A DNA stretch of 64,000 nucleotides, from contig NC_064239.1 of NCBI RefSeq assembly GCF_023101765.2, forward strand, positions 7,146,231 to 7,210,230, read 5' to 3'. The notes under the pieces are model-generated. The model saw only the letters and a list, made by a program, of their open reading frames with translations, did not search any database and was not told the origin of the DNA. Position numbers and translations under genes: made by a program. Below are positions 49,549-60,500 of the stretch, in pieces (the first letter of the stretch is position 1; every line of letters starts with the position of its first letter). The DNA is from Spodoptera frugiperda. Taxonomy: Eukaryota > Arthropoda > Insecta > Lepidoptera > Noctuidae.

Positions 49549-50474
49549 GTTCATCAAGTGTAATGAAGAAAGATAGTACTCTGTTCTATCGTAATATAAG
49601 TAGATAAAGAAGATACGACAGGAATGGTAAATAAAGGACACAGGCAGAAGGTAGGACAAAGTTGAATGCACTAGTTATCGATAATGTGACAGACAGAAAG
49701 ATAAAATCATGTGTTGATTATGGTAGTGCATTATTAATATCTACGACAGTTAAATATAAACTTTTAATAACATACAACCTACTTAACATGGATATCTTCA
49801 TCATGATTATAGCACACATCCAGCATCTTTCCATATAAGAAAAACATATCTTAGCTGAACCCGTTTCCACCAGTGCTAAGTTATGTGTACAATGAAAATA
49901 CATCCACAGTAAGTAGCATAACACATCTCTGGTGAAAAATCACCCTTAGACATGTTTTTTTTTTTTATTTTATCATATAAGATTACAATACTTTGTAGTT
50001 GGAATGTCGTTACCGTACTTCATGTTACCTTATAAAAAGATGACATAATATTTAAATTTAGAAATCTTGATTTTAGTGGAGTACCAGGAAAATTGGTATG
50101 AAATTATAAAAATCAGGTCAATCAACCTGCCACGGTTCTATGTACCGTGAAGGTGAGTTCATCCGTTAAACACATCGTTTAACCAACATTCTAAAAGTGA
50201 TAAATAACAGTAACCTCGTAACAATACTATAAAGCATTTAAATAAATTATTTATACTAGATATGTTGACTGATATGCTGAATTCACAGAATGATTATATA
50301 CTACTCAAATTACTTATAACTTGAACACCTACACACGTTTATTCAATAGAGTAGGATTTATCGAAAATGCCGGACATTACGAGTTCAGAGTTATCCATGT
50401 ATGACAATTGTTTTTCGGAATTTTTCGAAACTTTAAATTTCGAAAAATTTAAGTGAGAGACATCTCCTACAACT

Positions 50475-50605
50475 GTTTTTTTTTTATGTTAAATGGGCCA
50501 AAGTTTGGCCGCTATCTCGCCTGATGGTAAGTGATGATGCGGCCTACGATGGAGCACGTCTGCCCATAAGCAACCTATTCACTCGGGCTTTGAAGACACC
50601 CAAGT
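50475..50605 (-). mobile_element. Short LINE 3' end (same family as 29089)
   Basis: From the T-run through aaatgggccaaagtttggcc, gatggtaagtgatgatgcgg, gagcacgtctgcccataagc to gctttgaagacacccaagtt it matches the minus-strand LINE at 29110-29235. It is 5'-truncated to about 130 bp. Confidence 0.75.
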
Positions 50606-50867
50606 TTAGATTAGGAGAAATTATATTCAGTATTTTTTACTTTAACGTATTCTGCATTTGATTCTAATACACAGCAACAATATGCCACGCAGTTTTCCGG
50701 CTTCATCAAATCTGTACAATCTGGAAAATCATATTGAATGGGTTTTGTCAAGACATCATACATTAGACAACAGCTTATGTCAAGCACATATGTATTGGCA
50801 AAACGAATCGAAATATCCTATTAATTCGCAAAGAATCAAATAAATATTTTTTGTTTCTTTTTTTTTC

Positions 50868-51066
50868 TACATAAACATTGCCCCACATTAGGATTTTCTC
50901 CTGTGTCGTGGGTGCGTTTACAAACATACAAGTTCACAAACACATGACACCCAGACCCGGAACAACAATCTGTGGATCACACAAAGTGTTGTTCCGTGCG
51001 GGAATCGAACCCGCGACACGTTGCACGGCAGCCAGTTGCTTGCCCAGCCACCGCGCCAACTGTGCA
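50868..51066 (-). mobile_element. tRNA-derived SINE, best-preserved copy
   Basis: On the minus strand it starts with a tRNA-like head (gttggcgcggtggctgggc, A-box-like) and an intact B box (gcgggttcgattcccgc). The body follows (gtgatccacagattgttgtt, gtgtcatgtgtttgtgaac, acgacacaggagaaaatcc) and it ends ggggcaatgttt. Copies at 16585-16775 and 32955-33130 are older. Confidence 0.8.
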
Positions 51067-51944
51067 GTCAATAGTTAAATAGTTTACTTATGTTATTAGT
51101 TTACATTGTAAGTATTAGTAAATTGTATAATATATTTTTATGTACTGAGATTTTAAAACAAATTCAAATAAATAATATTTTTTCAAGAATTCAATGTGTG
51201 ATTTAACGGTATGTTTTCTTTCTGATTGAAAAATTGAGTGTTACGTACAATTGGTATTTGAACAAGTGACTAAATATAATTTGGTGAAAAAGTATAAAAG
51301 GCGTACCTAATGTTTCGTTTACGTATTTTAAACGTTGATTCAGGAGCTGTTTAGTTTTACGTATTTAAATACGCGGATTTTAGTGTAGATAAACGTGATC
51401 TGAAGCGGAGACCACACTACAATAAACGTAATGTATCATGCCCTCTAGCTTACATTGCAATAACTGAAGATCTCGATCTTTTTGGTAGGTTTGGTCTCGC
51501 CCAGAAGTTTATAAAGGGATAGCCATTAGTATATACTATATTCTATACTACTATTGTCTACTCCAGGAGTAAACATTAGTATATAGTACCTACATGTATA
51601 ATATAGTTTAGTACTTTAGTAAATATTAAACAATAAAATAATCAGGATGTATTGAGAATAAGGGTCAATATTCAAATGATTGTTGCTAGGTATTTGTACC
51701 ATAAATATCATTTGTCATATCAATAATAAATAAACGATAACAATAAAATCGATAAAAGACAGTAAAATGTTTTATAGCTGATAAACTATTATCTGATTTC
51801 CAAGATAAATGATTGTGAATTTGACGTTTCTCATCTGTTTCTTTTGTGATGGAGGAAATATCTTATTACATAAACATAGTAAATAACAGTGCACTAATAT
51901 TGGATTAAAAATCGATCACGTAAGTTATTTTCCATTGGATATCA

Positions 51945-53035
51945 AAGTCAAAGTCAAAGTCAAAATCATTTATTTCAAATAGACCAGAAAGGCACTTTTG
52001 AACGTCAAAGCAAATATAATAATATTAATAACGTCTGTCTGTCGGTCAGTCCTCTAGTGAAGCTATTTGCTCGTTCCAAAGTGTAGATTCCTATGGAGAA
52101 GAACGAGCAAGAAACTCCATAGGTTACTCTTTCTCAATCAGATTCACAATACAATTCTTGGTTACATTGTTTTGATTACTTCAACTATGTGAGAACAATG
52201 TAAAACTAATATACAGTCAAAGTGACAGAAAAAGAAAATAACCTAGAGGACAGTAAAAATTAATGCAGTCCGGAGCTGACCAGTCCCAGTTGACAGCGCC
52301 CGTTCACGAACATGACACGTACACCAGCACCGCCCAACTCAACCATGTTGCAGGGAATCGAGCGATCCAATGCCCGTGCCACCGCCAATGAGACCTTTGA
52401 GTGAGCATGACAACTCCAAGCTGACATAAATGCATTCTACTAGTCTAATTTGATTTTAGTTAATTACAGGGCTCTCACATTTACAATAATTGTATAACGT
52501 ACAGAACACATCGAAATAACATGGTTATATTACAGAAATTTTTCGTTATCCTGTGGAGCCGGACCAGCTTGCCTCCAAGCATTTTTATCTTCTATGTAAT
52601 CATTTACTTTGTAGTATGCTTGTCTACATAACGTTTTTTTAATACAAAGTTTAAATTTTGATTCATTCAGATTCTGTATTTCCATTGGAACTTTATTATA
52701 ACATTTAACACAGAATCCCATAAATGACTTACTTATTTTTGACAATCTAAAAAATGGTTGACTTAATCTATCCTTATGCCTAGTTTGATAGTTGTGTCTG
52801 TCAGATACTTTCGCAAACAAATGTAGGTTTTTTCTAACATACATAATATTTTCATAAATAAATTGACATGGAACGGTCATAACATTGATCTCCTTAAACT
52901 TTTCTCTGAGAGATTCGCGACGACCTAGGTTGTAAATAGCTCTGACGGCGCGCTTTTGTAGGATAAAGATAGAATTGTAGGATAAAGATAGAATATCTGT
53001 TTCGATTTGGTTCATATAATACAAATAGGTACATT
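51945..53035 (-). mobile_element. 5'-truncated LINE with C-terminal ORF2 fragment
   Basis: On the minus strand 53024-52530 is an open frame of 164 residues with the ILQKRAVRAIYNLGRRESLR start and a KVNDYIEDKNAW end, the C-terminal part of a CR1/Jockey-type reverse transcriptase protein. The 3' UTR runs to about 51945 and ends in a (TTTGAC)n tail, seen on the plus strand as repeated tcaaag. The frame is still open, so the insertion is fairly young. Confidence 0.75.
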
Positions 53036-55344
53036 AGAAGTACGATTGCACCTAGGTTACCCATAAAATTCACTAGGCGGCGCTGTAAGCGTTAAAAGTC
53101 GCGTCGATTGATGTTTCTGATGATACCTATGTCCATAAGCAATAAAAATACCAGACCATTTATAATATCTTTTTTTTAATCTCAATTTTTATTAGGGCTT
53201 TTTTTCCTGATAGGAACATGACAGCCCCATTATATGATACAAAATTAAATGATATAGGTACACAGAAAACAACTTAACCAGGTTTAGCTTGCCGTTAAAC
53301 TTAAAAGTGTCAAGGAATAGACCTTAATAGTTAAGTATGAGACATTTTATGAGAGGTATAGGTATGATTAATTTATGATTTTATACTAAGAATCAAAGCA
53401 TAATGACAGATACCACACCGACAAATATCGATACCTATCGTAGATACGTCTCTTGGTTACTTTACAAAGTATGATGTGGTTTTATTGTCTCAATATCGTT
53501 ATACTGTAAGCAATTTAGATTTATAATGTGTTGGTTATAAAAATGTAATTTATGATTTTATTGTAATTTGCTATAAATTTAAGTGGTTGTGATAAGATTT
53601 GACTGAATATTCTATTGAACTTTGGTCTTTCCTTACGTTGGTTTCGTAGCCCACAATCTATTCACACATCATTATTATGCACAGAAAAATATCTGTAGAT
53701 CATAGATTTATTTCTTTGGTATATACTTTTAAATGAAGCCTGCAAAATATTAGCCATAAAAATGCAAATATGTTTATTTTTCAGGTTTAATTTTCAAGTT
53801 AAATTTATCATTATTGTGCCTACATTTACAAAAACAAGTACAAGAAGATATTCACAATAAAGCAATTTTACATTGAAAATATTACCATCTGTAATTGCTA
53901 ATTTTGGCAGCAGTCTTTAGTGTTTGATAAAAACAATACATTACGATTACAATATGAAATTAAAATCGTTCAATTTACAAACTAACCGATAATAGAATAT
54001 CTACTGTTTTAAAATGTAATTAATAGCTAATTGTTTCGGCATCCGCATTGATAACACAAATACCCGTTTGAATTTACATAATAGGCATGTAGGTTCAACT
54101 TCAACGATATCATGAAATTTACTCTAACTGTCACCATAAAAAAATCTAAGATTAGTTCAGTTCACAGTTTACATTCAGTACGAATTCACAAACACCTGTG
54201 TTAAGCACGAGTAAAGATTTTATTACATTGTTAAATTCTTTCAAGGCAGAGAATATGGAACGCCAATTGCTACGATTCGCTTCATCAACAGTCATCAGTC
54301 TTTTCATGCATACTCGTCGGCTTTTAGTTTGACCCTTCTTTAATATATCGCCAATCTGGTCAATATATTTATAACAATCAATATAAAATATCTAATGCAT
54401 AGGTATTGTATATATACTTATGTGCAACGATATGTTATCAGGCAGTTTTATTTATGCTCCAAATCTTTAAACGAGCTGACTAATTTATAAAGATTTACCT
54501 AAACCGATATTTAAATATGCAGGTCATTGAAAGTCAGGACGAATGTACAAGATATTATCTTTTCGAAATTAAACTTCGTTTTATCAGAAAACTGTCTTGA
54601 TTTTCTACTGAAAACTGAACAAAAACGCCTACTTTACTAACTGAATGATAGACATGTGAAGCTGAAACTACATTTCATAAAAGGTTTCAAGTTGGTTTGT
54701 TGTGAAATGAAAAGCTACCATAAGACGGAACTCCAACGACCATTAGTGTCTAAAGGTATTTTTCTACTAGATACGTACTGTGACCGTTTCCACCGATACT
54801 AAGCTATGTAACTTTGCGAGTGAGATGTTCTATGAAGATGTGCCACAACAAAATAGCTGCACGAGGAAAATGCGCAGCTCGAGTATGCGAAGTATCGATA
54901 GTAGAGAAACCATTAATAGCACATATCCATAGCACCCATCCATATCACTCATCTTTCCATATAATGATAAATGTATTTTGTGTGTATTTTGTGGTATTTA
55001 GTAGGTACCTAGGTATATTATATAAGTGGATGACAGACATGTATGTGGGAAAGTACCCATAATAGGTATTTTCATAATATAAAGGAAATAATCAACATTA
55101 AATTGAGATAGCACGTGCAAATAAAAACAAAACAATCTTTAACCGAAGTATTAGTACGTATGATAGATGATAAATGTAATTTAGTGTAGATAAGATTTAG
55201 ACACCTGCTGCTGACCTCTAAATTTGATTGATCGGTGAATAACACAAGTAATGATCCGAAACGTACTCGATAGAAGGTTTGAAATCGAATCGCATTCGAT
55301 GAATTGGGCCCTGTATTGGAATAGAAACATTGTTTTATCTATCA

Positions 55345-55523
55345 CTAGCAAACCTGGCGAACTCCGTTTCGCCACCAATGGTTTTTCGGCTTTCCTGCTT
55401 TTCTCTTGAATTTTCTTGAATGTTCTTCTTATAAACCTCACGGAGCCCGATACCTTTCCGACGAATGCAAAACTGTGGAAATCGGTTCGTGCGTTCTGGA
55501 GTTATAGCGTCAGGTGGTACTAG
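55345..55523 (-). mobile_element. Helitron relative in reverse
   Basis: On the minus strand the 3' end is GGCGAAACGGAGTTCGCC (hairpin) then aggtttgCTAG followed by T, and the 5' part contains cctgacgctataactccaga, both matching the 116-bp Helitron at 35675-35790. The middle is longer (aaaagcaggaaagccg). Confidence 0.7.
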
Positions 55524-55580
55524 ATTTCATGCTATCAGGGTGATATATTATATATCACCATGATAGCATGAAATCTAGTA
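55518..55580. repeat. Near-perfect 63-bp palindrome
   Basis: TACTAGATTTCATGCTATCA at the left is repeated as its complement at the right, with an inner ggtgatata / tatatcacc pair. Only the centre and one symmetric pair mismatch. It abuts the reverse Helitron. Confidence 0.8.
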
Positions 55581-55948
55581 ATAGCATTGTTCTTGCAGAA
55601 GGTAACACTTGGAAAATGAAAAAGAAGTAAAAAAAAAGTAATATATGGTGGCGTTGTTTTAGTGTCACTTTAGTAAATTAAATCAATCGACGGATGAGAA
55701 TGCCCAGTATTTTCCTTGTCCTATTTTAGTAGGTACCTACTGAAATTGTCAAAACAATGAGTAGACATACGTAATTATTTATCTGATTTTTTTAATATTG
55801 TAATCCAACTTATACACATTTTTATCTTCGAAAAATAATTAGTTACCTATTTATAGTAATATGTTGTGACTCACCGAACGTTAGGTTTCGGATAATTTTG
55901 GTTTGTAAACTGAAGAAAATTATACATACGTATACAAGTATTTATTCG

Positions 55949-56090
55949 CTCGCAATCCCATGGGATAAAAAGCCAGCTCCTGTCTGTATACCAAATTTTA
56001 TCCGTTCAGTAATTTCAGCGTGATTGACTGACAAACTTCCAAAAAAACAAACAAACAAACTTTCACATTTGTAACATTAGTGTGATAGAG
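55949..56090 (-). mobile_element. Helitron-like 5' fragment, reverse
   Basis: On the minus strand: aatgtgaaagtttgtttgtt, tcaatcacgctgaaattact, gaacggataaaatttggtat, agctggctttttatcccatg. This is the block at about 1970-2060 in another copy. Confidence 0.5.
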
Positions 56091-56189
56091 ATGTGTTGTA
56101 GGCTTTTCTAGTAGATATTCTATCTATGTATTAGTACTAAAAATATACATTATACCTAGGTGTTTTAAAAATAATAATATTAAATTGGT

Positions 56190-56403
56190 ATTCACCTAAA
56201 TTGTAAAAGAATCCATTCCATCAGATTTATTTGCCTTTGTCCATTAAATATATACCTAGTAACATTTTACCTTAATACTAATTAGGTTTAATATATATTC
56301 CCAGTTACCTAAATTTTATAAGAATGCATTCCATCACGTCCCAGAATTTATTAACCTATGTCTATTTAAATATATACCTAGCAACATTTTACCTCAATAC
56401 TCG
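56190..56403. repeat. Tandem duplication of about 113 bp
   Basis: Copy 1 (56190-56283) and copy 2 (56303-56403) share cacctaaatt/tacctaaatt, aagaat(c/g)cattccatca and aaatatatacctag(t/c)aacat plus ttttacct(t/c)aatact. The copies are diverged. No family is recognised. Confidence 0.6.
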
Positions 56404-57029
56404 TTATTTTTATTCAATATTCCCATTTAAATACTAAGGATAGCCAAAATACCTAACACAGGTAAATTATTTATTTATTAACTCGCAGCTGAAACTACCT
56501 ATCCATGCTTACATAAAGAATATGTGTACGTGCATGGAGTGGATATGGAGTTGTTCGATTTTGTACGACAATTCCAACAACTTAATACAACAAACAACAA
56601 CGTAAACTGTAATCGCACTTAACATGAAGCTAATCTGCAAACCAACAGCATCATTTGGTTAAGGCATGAGTCATGAGACACAAATTGGACACAATGTGTC
56701 GTACCTATTGTCGTTTAATGGTCAGTTTTTGGTACTTTTTTTAGCTTTGTTTAAGTCGAATTGTACTCATACTATCAAAAAGTACTTAGAAGTATTATAA
56801 AATTGGTAATACTACCAATATATTTTTATATGTTCTAAAAATGCAAGTGCAGTGATTAACAAGTATCATAAAAATGATTATTTTTAAATATATATTATTC
56901 AAATATAAAAATAATAATATTATTCAATTACTTATTTAAATTTGTCATGGCCTTTTTTCTTATCTTTTAATGTATTTTATTAGTTGTCGAATTGATCCCT
57001 GCTCGCATTGTCGCGATTCGGCAAATTCG

Positions 57030-57080
57030 CAATAAATACCCGAGTGATAATGGCTTCTACAACAGTCTGCTGTCGGGTCG
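57030..57080 (+). promoter_or_regulatory. Probable 5'-untranslated exon end of aminoacylase C
   Basis: GGGTCG|GTGAGTAG at 57081 is a strong donor, and TTTGACAG at 57561-57568 precedes the C start codon by eight bases, giving a 480-bp 5'-UTR intron like those of A and B. The start site itself is not resolved. Confidence 0.45.
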
Positions 57081-57576
57081 GTGAGTAGCTCATACTGTAC
57101 GACTGATATTTTCAATTTACAATATTTATAAAATAATTAATAATATTGTTATTGTTAGGTACACGGGTAGGTAGCTAGCTAAAGTAGAGACTTCCAAACG
57201 TCGTTTACCACTATTTATTTTGGTTCGTGCTAAGTAATATTACGCGTATTAGAAATACACAGTTTCTGAATCTTACTTATGTTCAAAACAATTATCTTTT
57301 CTATTAAATATTTTATTTGGGAGGTTTAAAAAAATAACTTACGTTGACCAAAAGCTAGGTTAGCTATACGGGTATTACTTAGCGATTTTCCCGTTAAGTA
57401 TCTACTTCCTTCCTTTCTTTTAATACCAAACATGAAACAGAGTAAGTGGGATAATTTTTACAAATGGTTTAAAAAATTGTTGGTTAGCCTAAGTATATAT
57501 CTTCAACTTAGCCATAAATCGCATTCATATCAACATACATAACTTAATTCGAAAATTTTCTTTGACAGAATAAAAA

Positions 57577-60500
57577 ATGGATAGAATAGCCTTCATAATT
57601 CTGGCAGTGCTGCAGCTGCAAGTCAGCTGGGCTGCCTGCACCGACTACTCCAACAGCAGTCCTGTAGAACTACTCCAAGCCTACGTACAGATCAACACGA
57701 CTACTTACCATGACTTATGTGAGTTACTTAATTAAACATAGCTTTATTTAGATCATTCTCACTAAACAAAATCATATACTTATGCCTACGTCATTACAAC
57801 ACTTGAGTTGTCTTATTGTTTGTTTTAGAATTATTGAAACATCAGCTATTTCTTTCTTATTTTTTCTCGCTAGTAAAATAATTGCCATATAAATGCCGTA
57901 ACCATCAATATTAAGATAACATCTTCTTACAGCGGAGGCAGTGGAGTTCTGGAGAGAATTAGCAGCTGTGGCGGACGTTCCCATAAATGTCTACGAGATA
58001 GTGGAAGGGTTTCCCATCGTTGTGCTGAAATGGGCCGGAGCCGACAGCAGCCAACGCAGCATTATGCTGAACTCACACATGGACGTCGTGCCTGCTGCAC
58101 TTGAGGTAAATATGGCTCATACCAACAGTCTACATACTTTCTACCTTACTACCGCCTTACCAGCCTTTTTCCTTTGGGAATCGCTAAACTACTGAGCGCT
58201 ACCTACGGCGCTATTTTTTTAAATTTACAAAATGTTAGTTAAGAATGTATCGAAAAATAAGTTAGCTTTAAGACAGATTTTTACAGATAAAGAAAATCTG
58301 TTCTGTAGTAAAAGCCCACGGTAGAATGTTATCTTATAGGTAAATGGTAAGCCTTATGGTATCTTATAGTTACCTCCTTACTTTGTTTCTAAGGAAAAAA
58401 AAATATTTATGAGGCACTGGTAGACTTTTAGGTAAAGAGGAAAAAAGCACTTAAAGAGTTTTATCGAGTCGTATAAGTCCATAAAAAATATTCGTTACAA
58501 AAGCAATTTATATTGTTAGGTATCACATTTATCAACACGTAGAATATTGTACCGCTGTTTGGCAAGTAGTAAATTATACTACACTATTTATTATGTCTAT
58601 CAGATTAGCTTTCGATGTCGATATGTTTGATATATAGCCGTAGATATAAGTAATATAATAATTATTTACTTATTTCACTGCATTTTAAGACATTACATAA
58701 AATAAGGGTCCAATAGTCATTATAACTAATGAAATAGATCATAAAATGCTAACATGGTAATGAGGCTTATACTTTCAAAATTATTTACGTGTTTCCTTTG
58801 CTCTCCGTACAAATAAATCAAAATACACAACTTGAAATAAACTAAATTAAATATTTATTAACAATCATTAAGTTCGATGTTCGTATAGCAACTCAGCTCT
58901 TAGCAGTACCTACTTACCTAGATACCAAAAGATAAGAGTTGATTACCATCTAAACCGACTGTAATTTCATTTTAACATTAACCTTAGCACAGCTCTAATC
59001 GGGCATCGCCTGACTGCAATCGTGTTCGTCGACCGCTGTTCCATAATGATGTAGGATATATAGGATGATCAAAGAAAATATTAATAGATTCAAGATAGTG
59101 CATAAGTTGTAGGTAACATAACAAAAGGAATATGTGATACGATCACAACTGAAATTGAGTACATGTAAATTTGACTAGATGCAATTTTACCGGTATATAA
59201 ATTAATAGTTTAAAAACCATAAAAAACGCACTTTTATAGGTGCACGTAAAAGTAAAATGTAAATTAATTCTTGTTTTTATCAGTATACTCGTATCGACTT
59301 CTAATAGACCTTTAAATAAGACACTGCTATGTAACTACAAGACTAAATTTTCACTTCTTTACAGGACGGATGGACTTATGATCCATTCTCTGGCCACATA
59401 GATGAGAACAATGTCATGTACGGCCGAGGAACTCAAGATATGAAATCCGTGTCGATTCAGTACTACTCAGCTTTGCGCAGACTGAAGGAAAATAATGTCA
59501 CGTTGCTTAGAGACGTGTACATGACTCTTATGCCTGGTAAGTATTTTTAAAGTTAATTCATAGTATACAACATTGCTTGTTTTTTGGTTTGTTTCGGCGT
59601 TTATTTAGAAAGTAGTCAAGAAATGCCTTATCCCGATAACTATATAATATTGACAAGTACTGTTTTCTAGCTAACTTAAAAAATATGTTTCATTTGTTTT
59701 GTCACCCATAATCTTTTAAATGAGTAAAAAATAAGCGAACTGGTAAAAAATTGGCAATAATTTCATAACAACATTTTGAAGATAGTACCAGGTATTATGC
59801 AATATACACGTGCCTGAAAACTTCAGGGTCTTTGGATGTATTTCCTTTAAACCATAATAAACGATTAAGTATCTTTTAAATCAGTAATTAATATAACTTT
59901 ACATTTAAAAAACCCATCGATAATGAGATTATACAGTCATCAAGTATGTTATCTGTGTGAATTTGATTTCTACCTGATCAAAACACAGATTGGCACCAGA
60001 TCCAACGCTATCTCTAGACTATCCTTACATAATGACTCATTAATTGTTTTATCATTAAACGTGATTTAATTATAGTCTTTGTTTGTATCTTTTGATTATT
60101 TATCGTACTTTTACTATCGCCGGATTAAATATTACACAACGTCTACCGGGTATAACTGGATTTTTGCGACATGTGTAAAGTCCTGTGTATAACTTGCCAC
60201 CTGGCAGGAAAGGACTACATGTAGCAATGATGATAGATGGTACATTTACATATCACTACATAGTATAAATTAAAGTCGCTTTCTCTGCCCCTATGACCAA
60301 ATCTTTAAACGTATGCAATAGATTTTGATGTGGTTTTTTTAATAGATAGAGTGATTCAAGAGGAAGGTTTATATGTACAATACATTCATAATATATATCA
60401 CCACTGCACCCATGCGAAGCTGGGGCAGGTCGCTAGTTTAGCTTATAAACTCTAGTCAAAAACAATTAGTTTTAAACACATTTTTAATTAATTTACTTTT

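Larger units (their letters stand above)
49241..57576. other. 8.3-kb spacer between aminoacylases B and C
   Basis: No intact gene and no remnant aminoacylase exon was found. It holds a reverse GC-richer repeat (49365-49548), two truncated LINEs (50475-50605, 51945-53035), a good SINE (50868-51066), a reverse Helitron with an adjoining palindrome (55345-55580), another Helitron-like fragment (55949-56090) and a tandem duplication (56190-56403). Between 53035 and 55340 I see nothing assignable. The 5'-UTR exon of C ends at 57080. Confidence 0.5.

Noticed and set aside
50990..51066. tRNA-like sequence with intact B box on the minus strand
   Set aside because: It is the head of a SINE: the body and several older copies follow the same order, and no full cloverleaf with acceptor stem is formed.
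54250..54330. ATG-initiated 25-codon frame downstream of a TCAGT initiator-like motif
   Set aside because: No donor, no continuation and no recognised product; too short to support a gene.
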